Assembly (NCBI GenBank): GCA_965249785.1
Contig: CBDFMU010000026.1
Coordinates: 248,001 to 312,000, forward strand
Direction of reading: 5' to 3'
DNA length: 64,000 nt
Origin: M3007 sp965249785
GTDB taxonomy: Bacteria; Bacteroidota; Bacteroidia; Chitinophagales; Saprospiraceae
Shown in pieces: positions 45,287-53,704 of this stretch. Position numbers and translations under genes: made by a program. The notes under the pieces were generated by a model. That model ran no database searches. It had not been told where the DNA came from and saw only the letters and a program-made list of their open reading frames with translations. The stretch's first letter is position 1. Every line of letters begins with the position of its first letter.

Positions 45287-45333
45287 TATCAGTCAGTTGT
45301 GAAAAAATATGTTGAAATTTTAAAAAACGGCTG

Positions 45334-45364
45334 CAAAAGTACGTCTCTCCGCCGAATTTGCCAA
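45334..45364 (-). promoter_or_regulatory. Promoter of the rpsF-rpsR-rplI operon
   Basis: On the - strand TTG (45364-45362) and TACTTTTG (45341-45334) are 20 bases apart, an exact Bacteroidota match. The start would be near 45327, with a leader of about 40 nucleotides. The -33 box is 6 bases from the phased repeat at 45371. Confidence 0.72.
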
Positions 45365-45370
45365 CAAAAA

Positions 45371-45468
45371 GAAAAGGCAAGAAGCAAAAAAGTAAAAGGC
45401 AACTTACGAGTCCGCAAATTGCCCTTTTACCCGTTGCTTATTGCCCTTTGCCTGTTGCTAGTTGCCTT
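45371..45468. repeat. GCAA/TTGC phased inverted repeat, best example
   Basis: Left words GCAA 45377 and 45384, GTAA 45392, GCAA 45399. Right words TTGC 45419, TTAC 45427, TTGC 45434, 45441, 45448, 45455 and 45462, five successive steps of exactly 7 bp. The inner parts pair well (GTAAAAGGCAA with TTGCCCTTTTAC). It lies between the TraB/GumN gene end and the rpsF promoter. Confidence 0.78.
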
Positions 45469-45472
45469 TCCC

Positions 45473-46396
45473 CTACTGCCCCACTTCCACGCGGTAGCCA
45501 GCCTCGCGCAGTTGAGCGATCACCCCATGCGGCCCGCCGAGGTGACCAGCACCGACTGCAAACAGGGTGGGTTCTTCCTTCATCATGCGGCCCATAATGG
45601 GTATCCAGTTGCGATTGCGATTGTTCAGCAGGATGTCTTCATAGCCAGCCATGCCAGACCCTTCGCTGCCAATCATAGCCTGCATCGCCGTGATATCCTG
45701 ATCGCGGTACATCCGCAACATCGTAGTCAATTCATCTTCTCCCGCTGGTTGGCTGGCTGGATTTTCGGCGGCCCGCAGGCCATCAACCAGCATTTTGGCC
45801 TGCGCTGTATAAGGAATGCTATCGAAAACGGACATTTGGTAGGCAGCCGTTTCCAGCCCCGCCGAGGCCAGTTTGTGATGCTTAGCGAGGCGATAAAGCT
45901 CCATTTCTACGGAAGTCATTTTATCGCTGGTAGCCGGGCCGGACTCTTCCCCGCCGATCATAGTGCTCAGAAACAGGGGTTTCATCCGCTCAAGCATCCC
46001 GCCGGGCATTCCTTTATCGGCCAGTTTTTGGTGCACAAAAGTGTAATCCGCCGGAGTCAGCAAATCCTTGAGCGTCTTGCCACCGGCCATCATCGCCTTG
46101 GTCATCAGGCTCAATTGGGTGCGGAAACTGGTCATTTCCTTCATATCAATCTCGAAAGTGACGCGCTCCACTTTATCCAGCGAACGGTTGGCGGCAGCCG
46201 GTAACTGAAATTGGTTGGCCGGGATCATGTGGATGGTACCCAACAGGTAGGAAGGTTTTTTCAGGCCATTTCCGGTGATTTTCCAAAATACCGATTTCTC
46301 GGTTGGTACGAGCTGCTGTGGCGTGTAAGAGACTTTTTCGGCAGACTTGCAGCCAAACCACGCCAGTGGAAGCAGCCAAAACCATATTTTTTTCAT
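45473..46396 (-). CDS. TraB/GumN family lipoprotein
   Basis: A 307-residue protein with a lipoprotein signal (MKKIWFWLLPLAWFGC). The TraB/GumN (TIKI-like) metalloprotease fold is shown by SYLLGTIHMIPANQ, the helix FEIDMKEM, SVEMELYRLAKHH, AGLETAAYQMSVFDSIPY and the C-terminal FAVGAGHLGGPHGVIAQLRE. The conserved GTIH and GAGHL motifs are intact. Bacterial members are of unknown function; an envelope protease role is inferred from TIKI. It sits between two phased repeats. Confidence 0.85.
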   Translation of the reverse strand: MKKIWFWLLPLAWFGCKSAEKVSYTPQQLVPTEKSVFWKITGNGLKKPSYLLGTIHMIPANQFQLPAAANRSLDKVERVTFEIDMKEMTSFRTQLSLMTKAMMAGGKTLKDLLTPADYTFVHQKLADKGMPGGMLERMKPLFLSTMIGGEESGPATSDKMTSVEMELYRLAKHHKLASAGLETAAYQMSVFDSIPYTAQAKMLVDGLRAAENPASQPAGEDELTTMLRMYRDQDITAMQAMIGSEGSGMAGYEDILLNNRNRNWIPIMGRMMKEEPTLFAVGAGHLGGPHGVIAQLREAGYRVEVGQ

Positions 46397-46458
46397 GTTT
46401 TTATTTTCGTGTGAAACGGTGGGAATGGGGCAGCGGTTGTGTGGAAAGTGAATTAAAT

Positions 46459-46560
46459 GGCAACGGGCAAAAAAGCAAGAAGCAAATTTGCAAAAGGCGA
46501 AGTGCTTCTTCCTATTTGCCTATTATATTTTGCTAATACTTTTTTGGTTGCTCATTGCCT
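46459..46560. repeat. GCAA/TTGC phased inverted repeat
   Basis: Left words GCAA 46460, 46467, 46475, 46482 and 46490 and GCGA 46497, alternating 7 and 8 bp. Right words TTGC 46516, 46530, 46548 and 46555. The outer end GGCAA pairs with TTGCC. It lies between two leftward genes (TraB/GumN and OmpA). Confidence 0.72.
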
Positions 46561-47745
46561 TCACAGCACCAAACATTCCACGCGCCGATTCTGCTGGCGG
46601 CCAGTTTCAGTACTATTATCTGCAACGGGTCGTGTTTCGCCGAAGCCCTTCCATTGGATGCGTTCTGCGGGAATATTTCTGTTGAGCAGAAAAGTGTGGA
46701 CCGCTTGGGCACGTTGTTCGGAAAGCATAAGATTGTCGGCAGCGCTGCCTACATCGTCGGTATGCCCGGCAATGCCCAGACGGGTTTTGGGATGTTTTTG
46801 CAGAAAATCGGCCAACTTATCTAATTCTGGCTGGGCTTCGGGGCGCAAATCTGCTTTTCCCGAATCGAAAAGCAGGCCGGCACTGAAAGTGTATTTGCGC
46901 TCAGTCAAAAGTTGCGTTTCCAAATCGGCGGATGTATTCGGGGAAGATTCCAATTCTGGAACGATGGAAATGTCGTCTATGCAGACATAACCCACGCGTT
47001 TGATCCGGTTCAGTGGATTCTGGATTTTGGCATTTTTCTGTTCAATGTCCAGGCGTCTTTCTTCCGGCAAACTGGTGGGCGTGTGCTGGTCGTTCGTGAA
47101 ATTGCCAATAACGAAATATTGAAACGGCTGATCGGCCACAAAAGTGGTAGCCAGCTTAACCCATTGGCCGTTGGTGGCGATGACTTCCGAAAAAGTAACC
47201 TGCGGTTTTAGATTTTGCTTTTTGACCAGCCAGGGAAACTCCCTCCGCGTATCCAGTCCTTGCACCATAAAGCAAAAACCCAAATTACCCGCCTGCACCG
47301 CTACAAAAGGCGTTTTGGGGCCATAGACTTGCATCAAATGTTGGCGCATCAAAGCCGAATCTTCGCGTACCCACATTTCCAGCCGATAGCGAATGCCAGC
47401 CTTCAAAGGCCGCATCAATCGCCCCTGAATAACTTCATGATAATCAATTAGTTGCCCAATATCCGCACTCGGCATATAATGGATCAGCCCGACGCAGTAT
47501 TCGCCGCCATGCGTCTGCGGCAGGGTCGGGCAGTTTTCGGCTCCCCGCAACAGATCAGGCGTAAGACCAACGAAGGATGTCCATTCCTGCGCCGCCGCCG
47601 GAAAATTGCTGGAATACTGCATGAACTGGCAGGCGACGACGACCGCATCTGGCCTGAGTTGCTCAAAGCCGGGATTGAGCACGAGGTTTTGCCCAGTTAG
47701 TGCATAGGGAAGTAACAGGAGGAAATAGCGGAGTTTTTTCAGCAT
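46561..47745 (-). CDS. OmpA family protein, paralogue of the one at 28701
   Basis: About 394 residues from the ATG at 47745 (MLKKLRYFLLLLPYALTGQ signal); an ATG 9 bases upstream is possible. The N-terminal beta-sandwich (LVLNPGFEQLRPDAV, THGGEYCVGLIHYMPS) matches that of the first OmpA protein. The C-terminal OmpA domain has FSAGLLFDSGKADLRPEAQP, LGIAGHTDDVGSAADNLMLS, RIQWKGFGETRPVADNS and QQNRRVECLVL. It anchors to peptidoglycan. No partner is apparent. Confidence 0.87.
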   Translation of the reverse strand: MLKKLRYFLLLLPYALTGQNLVLNPGFEQLRPDAVVVACQFMQYSSNFPAAAQEWTSFVGLTPDLLRGAENCPTLPQTHGGEYCVGLIHYMPSADIGQLIDYHEVIQGRLMRPLKAGIRYRLEMWVREDSALMRQHLMQVYGPKTPFVAVQAGNLGFCFMVQGLDTRREFPWLVKKQNLKPQVTFSEVIATNGQWVKLATTFVADQPFQYFVIGNFTNDQHTPTSLPEERRLDIEQKNAKIQNPLNRIKRVGYVCIDDISIVPELESSPNTSADLETQLLTERKYTFSAGLLFDSGKADLRPEAQPELDKLADFLQKHPKTRLGIAGHTDDVGSAADNLMLSEQRAQAVHTFLLNRNIPAERIQWKGFGETRPVADNSTETGRQQNRRVECLVL

Positions 47746-47797
47746 GGTTGGCATTTTTCAAAAAACGCCAATCATGCCAAATTTATGCGCAGGGCAA

Positions 47798-48904
47798 TTA
47801 CCCGAAAAAACTCCCCTGAATAATGCCACCGCCCACTACGTCGTCGCCTTCGTAGAATACCGCGCTTTGGCCGGGGGCCACACCTTTCACATTGGCGTGA
47901 AATTGCACATCTATCACGCTGTCGCTGATAGGCTTGAGCGTGGCCAGCGTGCCACTGTCGCGGTAGCGGACTTTGGTCACGGAGTCGAGACCAGCAGCGG
48001 GCAACTCATTGTATTTCATTAAGTTAGCCTTGCCCACCAACATTCCATTGCGGATCAGATCATCTTCGCGGCCCAGTACCACGGTATTACTGTCCGGGCG
48101 GATTTCGGTGACAAACATCGGTTCGCCGAGCGCAATGCCGAGGCCCTTGCGTTGCCCAACGGTATAGAAAGGATAGCCTTCATGCTTGCCCAAAATCTTG
48201 CCTGCGGTATCCACAAACTGCCCACCCCGCACCTGCTCGTCCAGCCCATCCACACGACGGCGGAGGAAGCCGCGATAGTCATTGTCGGGCACAAAGCAGA
48301 TTTCAAAACTTTCCGATTTCTTGCTCAATTCATCCCAACCGCGTTCGGCGGCCATCTGGCGTACTTCAGGCTTGGTAAAAGTACCCAGCGGCATCCGCGT
48401 ACGATGCAGACAATCCTGGCTCAGACCCCACAGCACATAACTCTGATCTTTCTGACGGTCCACCGCGCGAGTGATGTATTTGCGCCCTTCGAGTTCATTA
48501 ATAATACCGTAGTGGCCGGTGGCGATGAACTCGCAATCGAGCATATCGGCGCGGCGCAGCAGGCTATTCCATTTGATGTGGGTGTTACAAAGCACGCAGG
48601 GATTGGGGGTGCGTCCGGCCATATATTCGTCCACGAAATTATCAATGACGTAGTTGCCGAATTCTTCCCGAATATCCACGATAAAGTGGTGAAAACCAAG
48701 ATGTACGGCGACCTGGCGGGCATCATTAATACTGTCGAGCGAGCAGCAGCCAGTTTCTTTTTTGGAACCGCCGGCCGTGGCGTAATCCCAGGTTTTCATA
48801 GTCACGCCGATCACTTCCCAACCTTCTTCGTGGAGCATCACGGCGGCCATAGTACTGTCAATGCCGCCGGACATGGCGACGAGGGCTTTGCCTAATTTGG
48901 ACAT
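47798..48904 (-). CDS. mnmA: tRNA-specific 2-thiouridylase MnmA
   Basis: A 368-residue enzyme that thiolates U34 of tRNA(Lys/Glu/Gln). The ATP PP-loop is VAMSGGIDSTMAAVML at residues 11-26. The first catalytic Cys is in NPCVLCNTHIKW and the persulfide Cys in FEICFVPDNDYRGF. The central motif DQSYVLWGLSQDCL and the C-terminal barrel (VKGVAPGQSAVFYEGDDVVG) complete the family layout. It acts in the cytoplasm with a sulfur-relay donor. TATTTTTG on this strand at 48945-48952 is a candidate -7 element giving a short leader. Confidence 0.95.
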   Translation of the reverse strand: MSKLGKALVAMSGGIDSTMAAVMLHEEGWEVIGVTMKTWDYATAGGSKKETGCCSLDSINDARQVAVHLGFHHFIVDIREEFGNYVIDNFVDEYMAGRTPNPCVLCNTHIKWNSLLRRADMLDCEFIATGHYGIINELEGRKYITRAVDRQKDQSYVLWGLSQDCLHRTRMPLGTFTKPEVRQMAAERGWDELSKKSESFEICFVPDNDYRGFLRRRVDGLDEQVRGGQFVDTAGKILGKHEGYPFYTVGQRKGLGIALGEPMFVTEIRPDSNTVVLGREDDLIRNGMLVGKANLMKYNELPAAGLDSVTKVRYRDSGTLATLKPISDSVIDVQFHANVKGVAPGQSAVFYEGDDVVGGGIIQGSFFG

Positions 48905-48953
48905 TGAATTGACACGTTGTACGGTTCAAAGCCGTAGGTGTGGACAAAAATAA

Positions 48954-49045
48954 AAGGGCAATCAGTAAATAAAATAAGCAATATGCAAAGAGCAACTTGT
49001 CAGTTTGGTTCTTACAAATTTGCCTATTGCATTTTGCCCTTTTCA
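48954..49045. repeat. GCAA/TTGC phased inverted repeat
   Basis: Left words GCAA 48958, GTAA 48965, GCAA 48978, 48985 and 48992; right words TTGC 49020, 49027 and 49034. The outer ten bases AAAAGGGCAA pair perfectly with TTGCCCTTTT. It lies between mnmA and the thioredoxin-like gene and overlaps the possible mnmA promoter. Confidence 0.72.
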
Positions 49046-49116
49046 AAAAACAGCCAGGCCAGTGCGAAAGTTTCAGGCTGGCCTGGCCCGCAAAGATAAA
49101 GCGATTTTGGAGAACC

Positions 49117-50265
49117 TTACTTTTTCAGGCTTTTCAGCAATTTCTCCGTTTCTGTCGAGTCCTCGCCAGTCTTTTTGGCCAATTCAATGGCTTTCTCTGC
49201 ATATTTGATCGCTTCTTTATTCTTTCCCAACTTTGCATAAAGTGCGGCCAACGTGTCAGTATTGTAATAGTTTTCTTCCATTTCCACCGATTTTTTAGCC
49301 CAGCCTGCGGCGATTTCCAGCATTTTTGGGTCACTGACGCTCTCCTGAAACGACCAGGCCATTTCGTTGAGTTCCTGCCAGGCAGTCGGTGGATATTTGT
49401 CAAAATAAGCCACAGCGGCGGTAGCATATTTATCAAATTCTTCGGCGTTTCGATAGAAGACGGTCGGATAGTAAGCCGCCAATTTCTCGCCCTCCTCGCC
49501 CCCGATGATCTCGCGAACGGCTTGCTGTACTTCACTCAGCGTTGCCTTGGGATGCGTGTCGAAATAATGCCGCAGCGCGATTTGCAGCTTTTCCGTTACT
49601 GCCTCTTCCCCAAATTTCTGGGTGAACTGCGGGCGATTTTTCATGAAATAATCGAAGGGCGCAGACAGAGGATTATTGGCATAGTGCAAAATAATATCCA
49701 TGTTGGCAGCCGTGGTCCAGTCCTGCTGCGTCTTCAGATATTCGGTCGAAATTTCGCTGGCCTCGGGGTCATCGGCAGCGGCTTTGACGGCGAGGTACTC
49801 GGCAATAAACGCCGGATCACGGTCCCCTTTGGCATAACGCTGATCGAGTCCATGCTGGTTTTTGGCCGGATCGTTGGCGGCATTTCCTAATTCAATGAAT
49901 TGATTTACATCATGATAGCCCAAACCTCGATGCACCACCACACCGTCGCCATCCACAAAAAGCAAGGTCGGATAGGCTTCCACTTGGTAGCGCGTCGCAA
50001 GTTCGATGCCTTCGCCTTTTTCCATGTCTATCTTGGCATTCACAAAACTGGTATTGTAAAATTTGCCCACTTTATCATCCGTAAAAGTCTGTTTGGACAT
50101 CATTTTGCAGGGGCCGCACCAAGAGGCATACGCATCGAGGAAAACCAGTTTTTTATCAGCTTTGGCTTTCGCCAAAATGTCGGCCCAGGCTTTGGATTCA
50201 AATTGAATGCCCTGTGCCAACAAGGCCGCAGGGGCGAATAAAAGGCAAAAAAGGAGGTTGCGCAT
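49117..50265 (-). CDS. Thioredoxin-like periplasmic protein with helical C-terminus (copy 1)
   Basis: A 382-residue exported protein: signal MRNLLFCLLFAPAALLAQ, then a thioredoxin domain (about 25-130) with LVFLDAYASWCGPCKMMSKQ (active CGPC) and the cis-Pro in VEAYPTLLFVDGDG. The C-terminal 250 residues are helical and TPR-like (NYYNTDTLAALYAKLGKNKE). It is a paralogue of the protein at 61105, sharing the layout from the start (GIxFxxxxWAxxxAKAK) to the end. Disulfide reduction or isomerisation in the periplasm is likely. The conflict island lies between the two copies. Confidence 0.88.
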   Translation of the reverse strand: MRNLLFCLLFAPAALLAQGIQFESKAWADILAKAKADKKLVFLDAYASWCGPCKMMSKQTFTDDKVGKFYNTSFVNAKIDMEKGEGIELATRYQVEAYPTLLFVDGDGVVVHRGLGYHDVNQFIELGNAANDPAKNQHGLDQRYAKGDRDPAFIAEYLAVKAAADDPEASEISTEYLKTQQDWTTAANMDIILHYANNPLSAPFDYFMKNRPQFTQKFGEEAVTEKLQIALRHYFDTHPKATLSEVQQAVREIIGGEEGEKLAAYYPTVFYRNAEEFDKYATAAVAYFDKYPPTAWQELNEMAWSFQESVSDPKMLEIAAGWAKKSVEMEENYYNTDTLAALYAKLGKNKEAIKYAEKAIELAKKTGEDSTETEKLLKSLKK

Positions 50266-50344
50266 AGTTTATCTAATTGAATAATCGGTTGGGTGAGTGA
50301 GTAGTTATAAAGTATGAGATTTGAAAGACTAATTGCTCGACTGT

Positions 50345-53300
50345 CTAATTATCCGCAGGCTGCTTTTGTTTAGTCAATAATTCATTGATTTTCAATATAA
50401 AGCGTTGGGCGACATCCTGAAATCCATCGTCGTTCGGGTGGATTTCGTCGCTCCACTGGTCGTCACGCACGATGCCGCGCAGGTCGAGGTAGTACACCTG
50501 ATCGGGAAATTTTGCGGCCAGCGTTTCCATGCGTTCGTTGAACTGATCCATCATGTAGTGCACCGCCGCCGTGCGATCTTTTTCGCGCGTTATTTTTTTC
50601 TCCGTCAAGTATTTACCCAGCCAGCTTTTTTGGGTCGAATCGGTGGCCAGCGGGCGCGGATAATCATAGCCATGAATCAATATCTGTACGTCGGGATAGT
50701 TGGTTTGGAACCAGGAAAAAACCGTTTTGTATATCTCGATCAGTGCGTCCAGTTCCGCCAGGAACACGTCATTGAAAAATCGCTCAAACTTTTCCCCTTC
50801 CGGTGCCTCCTCGAATTTTTCGGCCAAAAAAGTTCTAAAACTATCGCCCAGAATATCGTTCCCGCCGCCACTTAACAGCAGTATAGAGGGTTTGTATTGT
50901 TCCACGGCTTCAAAAATCTTTCCATCGCGCGCCCAATTCCGCATCGTGTCTCCTGCCGCTGCCAGACAATGCACCGGGTAAAATTTTGAAATGTGATCAA
51001 TAATGTCCGCCAGCATGGGGTGCTGAAACCAAGAATCGCCCTCCGAAAGCAATTTTGGGCGATTGGGGAATTCCTTGGCGGCGGAGCTATAATCCCGGTT
51101 GCGCCAGTAGCCCGACCATTTGTTGGCCCCGGCGAGCAGCGTGTTCCACCACAGACCGCGCAGGTTGGCTCGTTCGAGTCCGTTATCGCTTTCCTGGCCG
51201 TTTTTTAAAGTAAGGCCCTCTTGCAAGCCCGAATTTTTATCAAAATAAATGCCCGACAAAAAGTGTACAAGGTCGGCATCGGCTTCGTCCGGTTGGCTAT
51301 TGGCGTCAAAAAGACGCTCCAGTTCGCCTCGATCAGGGCCTGCTTCTGGTTGGCCATAAAGCGGATTGGCGAGGACGATCTGGAAATCCTGCACGTTCCA
51401 GCTCTCTAATTTTTGTCGCTTTCCGCCACGGTCGTCTTCGTCATTATCGTCCATACTACCGCGCTGCCTGACCAACTGCGTCGGCGCGGGCAAGGCAGGC
51501 AGTTCCAACGCACCAATATTCTCGAACGGTACAATGCTGAACAGTAATTTCAAGGTTTCCCGGCTTTCCGGCCAGTTGAAAAGGCGCACCGTGTCGTTGA
51601 GTTTGAAATTGATGACCGAGTCTTTGTGATCGCGCAGCCACTTGCTTTCGCCCTTGGTGAGCATGGTCACCGGCGGATTGAGGAGTGCCGTAGTGTCGCA
51701 GGAAAAATCGTAGGAGCAGTACGGGGCGGCCACGTACAGATCGCCGTTGCTCTGGTTGGTCAGTTTGACTTTGAGGCTGGATTTCCACTTTCCGTCGGGC
51801 CGCTGGGTCAAAGATGGACGTACTGTACCAGATTGATCAACTGGTAGTTGTGTCTCAGTCATGCCATCGGCCGCCACGGCAAAGAACTCGACTTTCAACA
51901 GATTTTTAGGCAGCGGCGAAGCAGCATTATTGTTCAGTCCTTCGGTAAATTTCCACTGCGAAATATGGCGCAACTGTCCGGCCAGTTTCTCCCCGGCATT
52001 CGCCATTTTCGTCTTGACTGGCAATACCAACGGGCGAAATAGCTCGCCGGGACAAACGAAATAAGCCATGTTTTTCCACAGTACTAAATTATAGTCGGCT
52101 TTTGTTTCATCGTCCTCAAAAGCGAAGTAGGCAGCGTTTTCGGGTTGATTCAGTGCATCGATCAGCGGTTTCAAGTATTGATCCGACAAGTCCTTGTTAA
52201 TCAACTGAATACGGACGACGCGGTTGGAAAGATTGGCCAGTGTAGCCGATTGGGTGGTCTGCGAAAGGTTGAGCAAAGCTTCGCGCGGGAAATCCACGAC
52301 TGCTGCGTCCAGTTCGGCACTAGACACCAGCCCTACGACGGGCTTTCCGTCTTTCCCTGCCGTGGTTATGGTCGTCACGCCCGGCTCCACGTGGTGCAGA
52401 ATACCGCGATCCAGGCGGTACTCACCAGATTGATTATAAATGAGTTGCGCTTGCGTAGCCGTGGCGCCCACTGGTTTTTTCAGAAAGCCCAAATCGGCAA
52501 TATCGGTGTCGTCGTTGGGCGTGTACAGGCGTGGCCGCTGCTCGTACAGGTACTTGGTTTGGTTGCGGATACGGCTCATTAAATCGCGGTAACTGATGTT
52601 GCCGCCCGTCTGCTGCAGCGCGTCGAGCAGCCCGGACGTGAGGACCCCGTGACCGCGGGTCTCGAGGGCCGATTCGTTGCTTTCGCAGGCAGCCAGTTGC
52701 ACGTAGCGGCCCGGCGGCAGGGCTTCGTCAATGCCTTTTCCCCGGAAATATTCGGGCTTGAACTCTTTGGCAAACACAAAATCTTCCCATTTGCGCTGCG
52801 GGAAAGTGAGAAAGCTACCCCGGAACTGCGGGCGTTTTTGCACTACTGCTTCGCCAAGCGAGGCGCGGGTATTATCACCGGAATGGCAACAATCGAAAAT
52901 AGTGACGATGTGCGCCTTGGTTTTGTTGTAGAGATTAGCCAATAAATAGCGTAACTCCTTGTCGCTCAACAGAAATTTGCCGCTTTCGCCTTGATCATAA
53001 TAACAGACAATACCTTCCAGTCGCCCGTCACTTTCGGAGGTCCAGACGCTGGTATCGGCCTGCTCCACGGTGCCGTGGCCGGAGTAATAGAACAGCACCA
53101 CGTCGTCGGGACCCGCCTTGGCGAGATCTTCCTCGAAGGCTTTAACGATGTTGGCTTTGGTGGCCTGGCGGTCGGAGAGGGTGATGGCACGCAGGTCGAG
53201 CGAAGGGTCTTTGGCGAGTACTTCCTGCACGGCGACCACGTCATTGACACAGCCGCCGAGGGCCGGGAAGGTGGCGATTTTGTCAACGATTACGTTGCCT

Positions 53301-53347
53301 TCGTAGCGGTTGATGCCGACGAAGAGGGCGTGGACGGTTGTTTTCAA
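50345..53347 (-). CDS. Caspase (C14) fused to SGNH/GDSL hydrolase
   Basis: A 1000-residue protein. Residues 1-290 are a caspase/metacaspase domain: ALFVGINRYEG, catalytic His91 in FYYSGHG, Cys154 in IFDCCHSGD, then AACESNESALE and HGVLTSGLLDAL. Residues 300-740 are beta-rich and unassigned. Residues 763-1000 are an SGNH hydrolase with all four blocks: Ser772 (SEGDSW), Gly799 (AAAGDTM), Asn830 (SGGGNDI), Asp967/His970 (SDEIHPND). It would join a protease to an esterase or lipase. No signal peptide is seen, so it is cytoplasmic. It is the last gene of the seven-gene unit and a probable effector. Substrates are unknown. Confidence 0.86.
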   Translation of the reverse strand: MKTTVHALFVGINRYEGNVIVDKIATFPALGGCVNDVVAVQEVLAKDPSLDLRAITLSDRQATKANIVKAFEEDLAKAGPDDVVLFYYSGHGTVEQADTSVWTSESDGRLEGIVCYYDQGESGKFLLSDKELRYLLANLYNKTKAHIVTIFDCCHSGDNTRASLGEAVVQKRPQFRGSFLTFPQRKWEDFVFAKEFKPEYFRGKGIDEALPPGRYVQLAACESNESALETRGHGVLTSGLLDALQQTGGNISYRDLMSRIRNQTKYLYEQRPRLYTPNDDTDIADLGFLKKPVGATATQAQLIYNQSGEYRLDRGILHHVEPGVTTITTAGKDGKPVVGLVSSAELDAAVVDFPREALLNLSQTTQSATLANLSNRVVRIQLINKDLSDQYLKPLIDALNQPENAAYFAFEDDETKADYNLVLWKNMAYFVCPGELFRPLVLPVKTKMANAGEKLAGQLRHISQWKFTEGLNNNAASPLPKNLLKVEFFAVAADGMTETQLPVDQSGTVRPSLTQRPDGKWKSSLKVKLTNQSNGDLYVAAPYCSYDFSCDTTALLNPPVTMLTKGESKWLRDHKDSVINFKLNDTVRLFNWPESRETLKLLFSIVPFENIGALELPALPAPTQLVRQRGSMDDNDEDDRGGKRQKLESWNVQDFQIVLANPLYGQPEAGPDRGELERLFDANSQPDEADADLVHFLSGIYFDKNSGLQEGLTLKNGQESDNGLERANLRGLWWNTLLAGANKWSGYWRNRDYSSAAKEFPNRPKLLSEGDSWFQHPMLADIIDHISKFYPVHCLAAAGDTMRNWARDGKIFEAVEQYKPSILLLSGGGNDILGDSFRTFLAEKFEEAPEGEKFERFFNDVFLAELDALIEIYKTVFSWFQTNYPDVQILIHGYDYPRPLATDSTQKSWLGKYLTEKKITREKDRTAAVHYMMDQFNERMETLAAKFPDQVYYLDLRGIVRDDQWSDEIHPNDDGFQDVAQRFILKINELLTKQKQPADN

Positions 53348-53377
53348 TGGGACGGTTGTTTTTAAATGGTGAAAGAA

Positions 53378-53683
53378 TCATTTGCGATTGCCAAGCGGAT
53401 TTCGACCATTTTTTTCGCGGTAGGCATCAATATGTTCCCGTTCTATTTTCGCGGCTTCGGCTCTACCCGGAATTTTGAAAATCATTATTTCACCAAAGTA
53501 GCGCAGCCATTTTGACACTAAATTGAGAAAGTCAATCTGTTCGCGCATCCGGCTGGAAATTCCATCTTTACCAATAGGTTTGTCACTAATACCGTATTTA
53601 AAAATGTCGTCCGTTTCTTTGTCAATAACGCGATAAAGGTGATGCGGCTTAGGATTTTTCTTGGAATTTCCGTGAAAAGACAT
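53378..53683 (-). CDS. Small GIY-YIG-like protein, possible nuclease
   Basis: A 101-residue protein. HHLYRVIDKETDDIFKYGIS recalls the Y...YGIS strand pair of GIY-YIG nucleases. It is followed by Arg (SSRMREQ), a later helix with Glu (AEAAKIEREHIDAYREKNG) and the ending GRNPLGNRK, where URI-type toxin domains often have Asn/Pro. The match is by eye and weak. It lies between the DUF4240-like gene and the caspase-SGNH gene, with 21 and 30 base gaps. It could be a small nuclease effector or an unrelated regulator. Confidence 0.45.
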   Translation of the reverse strand: MSFHGNSKKNPKPHHLYRVIDKETDDIFKYGISDKPIGKDGISSRMREQIDFLNLVSKWLRYFGEIMIFKIPGRAEAAKIEREHIDAYREKNGRNPLGNRK

Positions 53684-53704
53684 GAACAGATTATTTAAAT
53701 GGGA

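Noticed and set aside
45371..45468. CRISPR array
   Set aside because: Repeat words are only 4 bp with 3-4 bp spacing and inverted arms; there are no 25-40 bp repeats, no spacers and no cas genes.
44900..46204. 434-codon + strand frame across rpsF and the TraB/GumN gene
   Set aside because: It runs antisense through two well-identified genes and the phased repeat; its protein has no recognisable domain.
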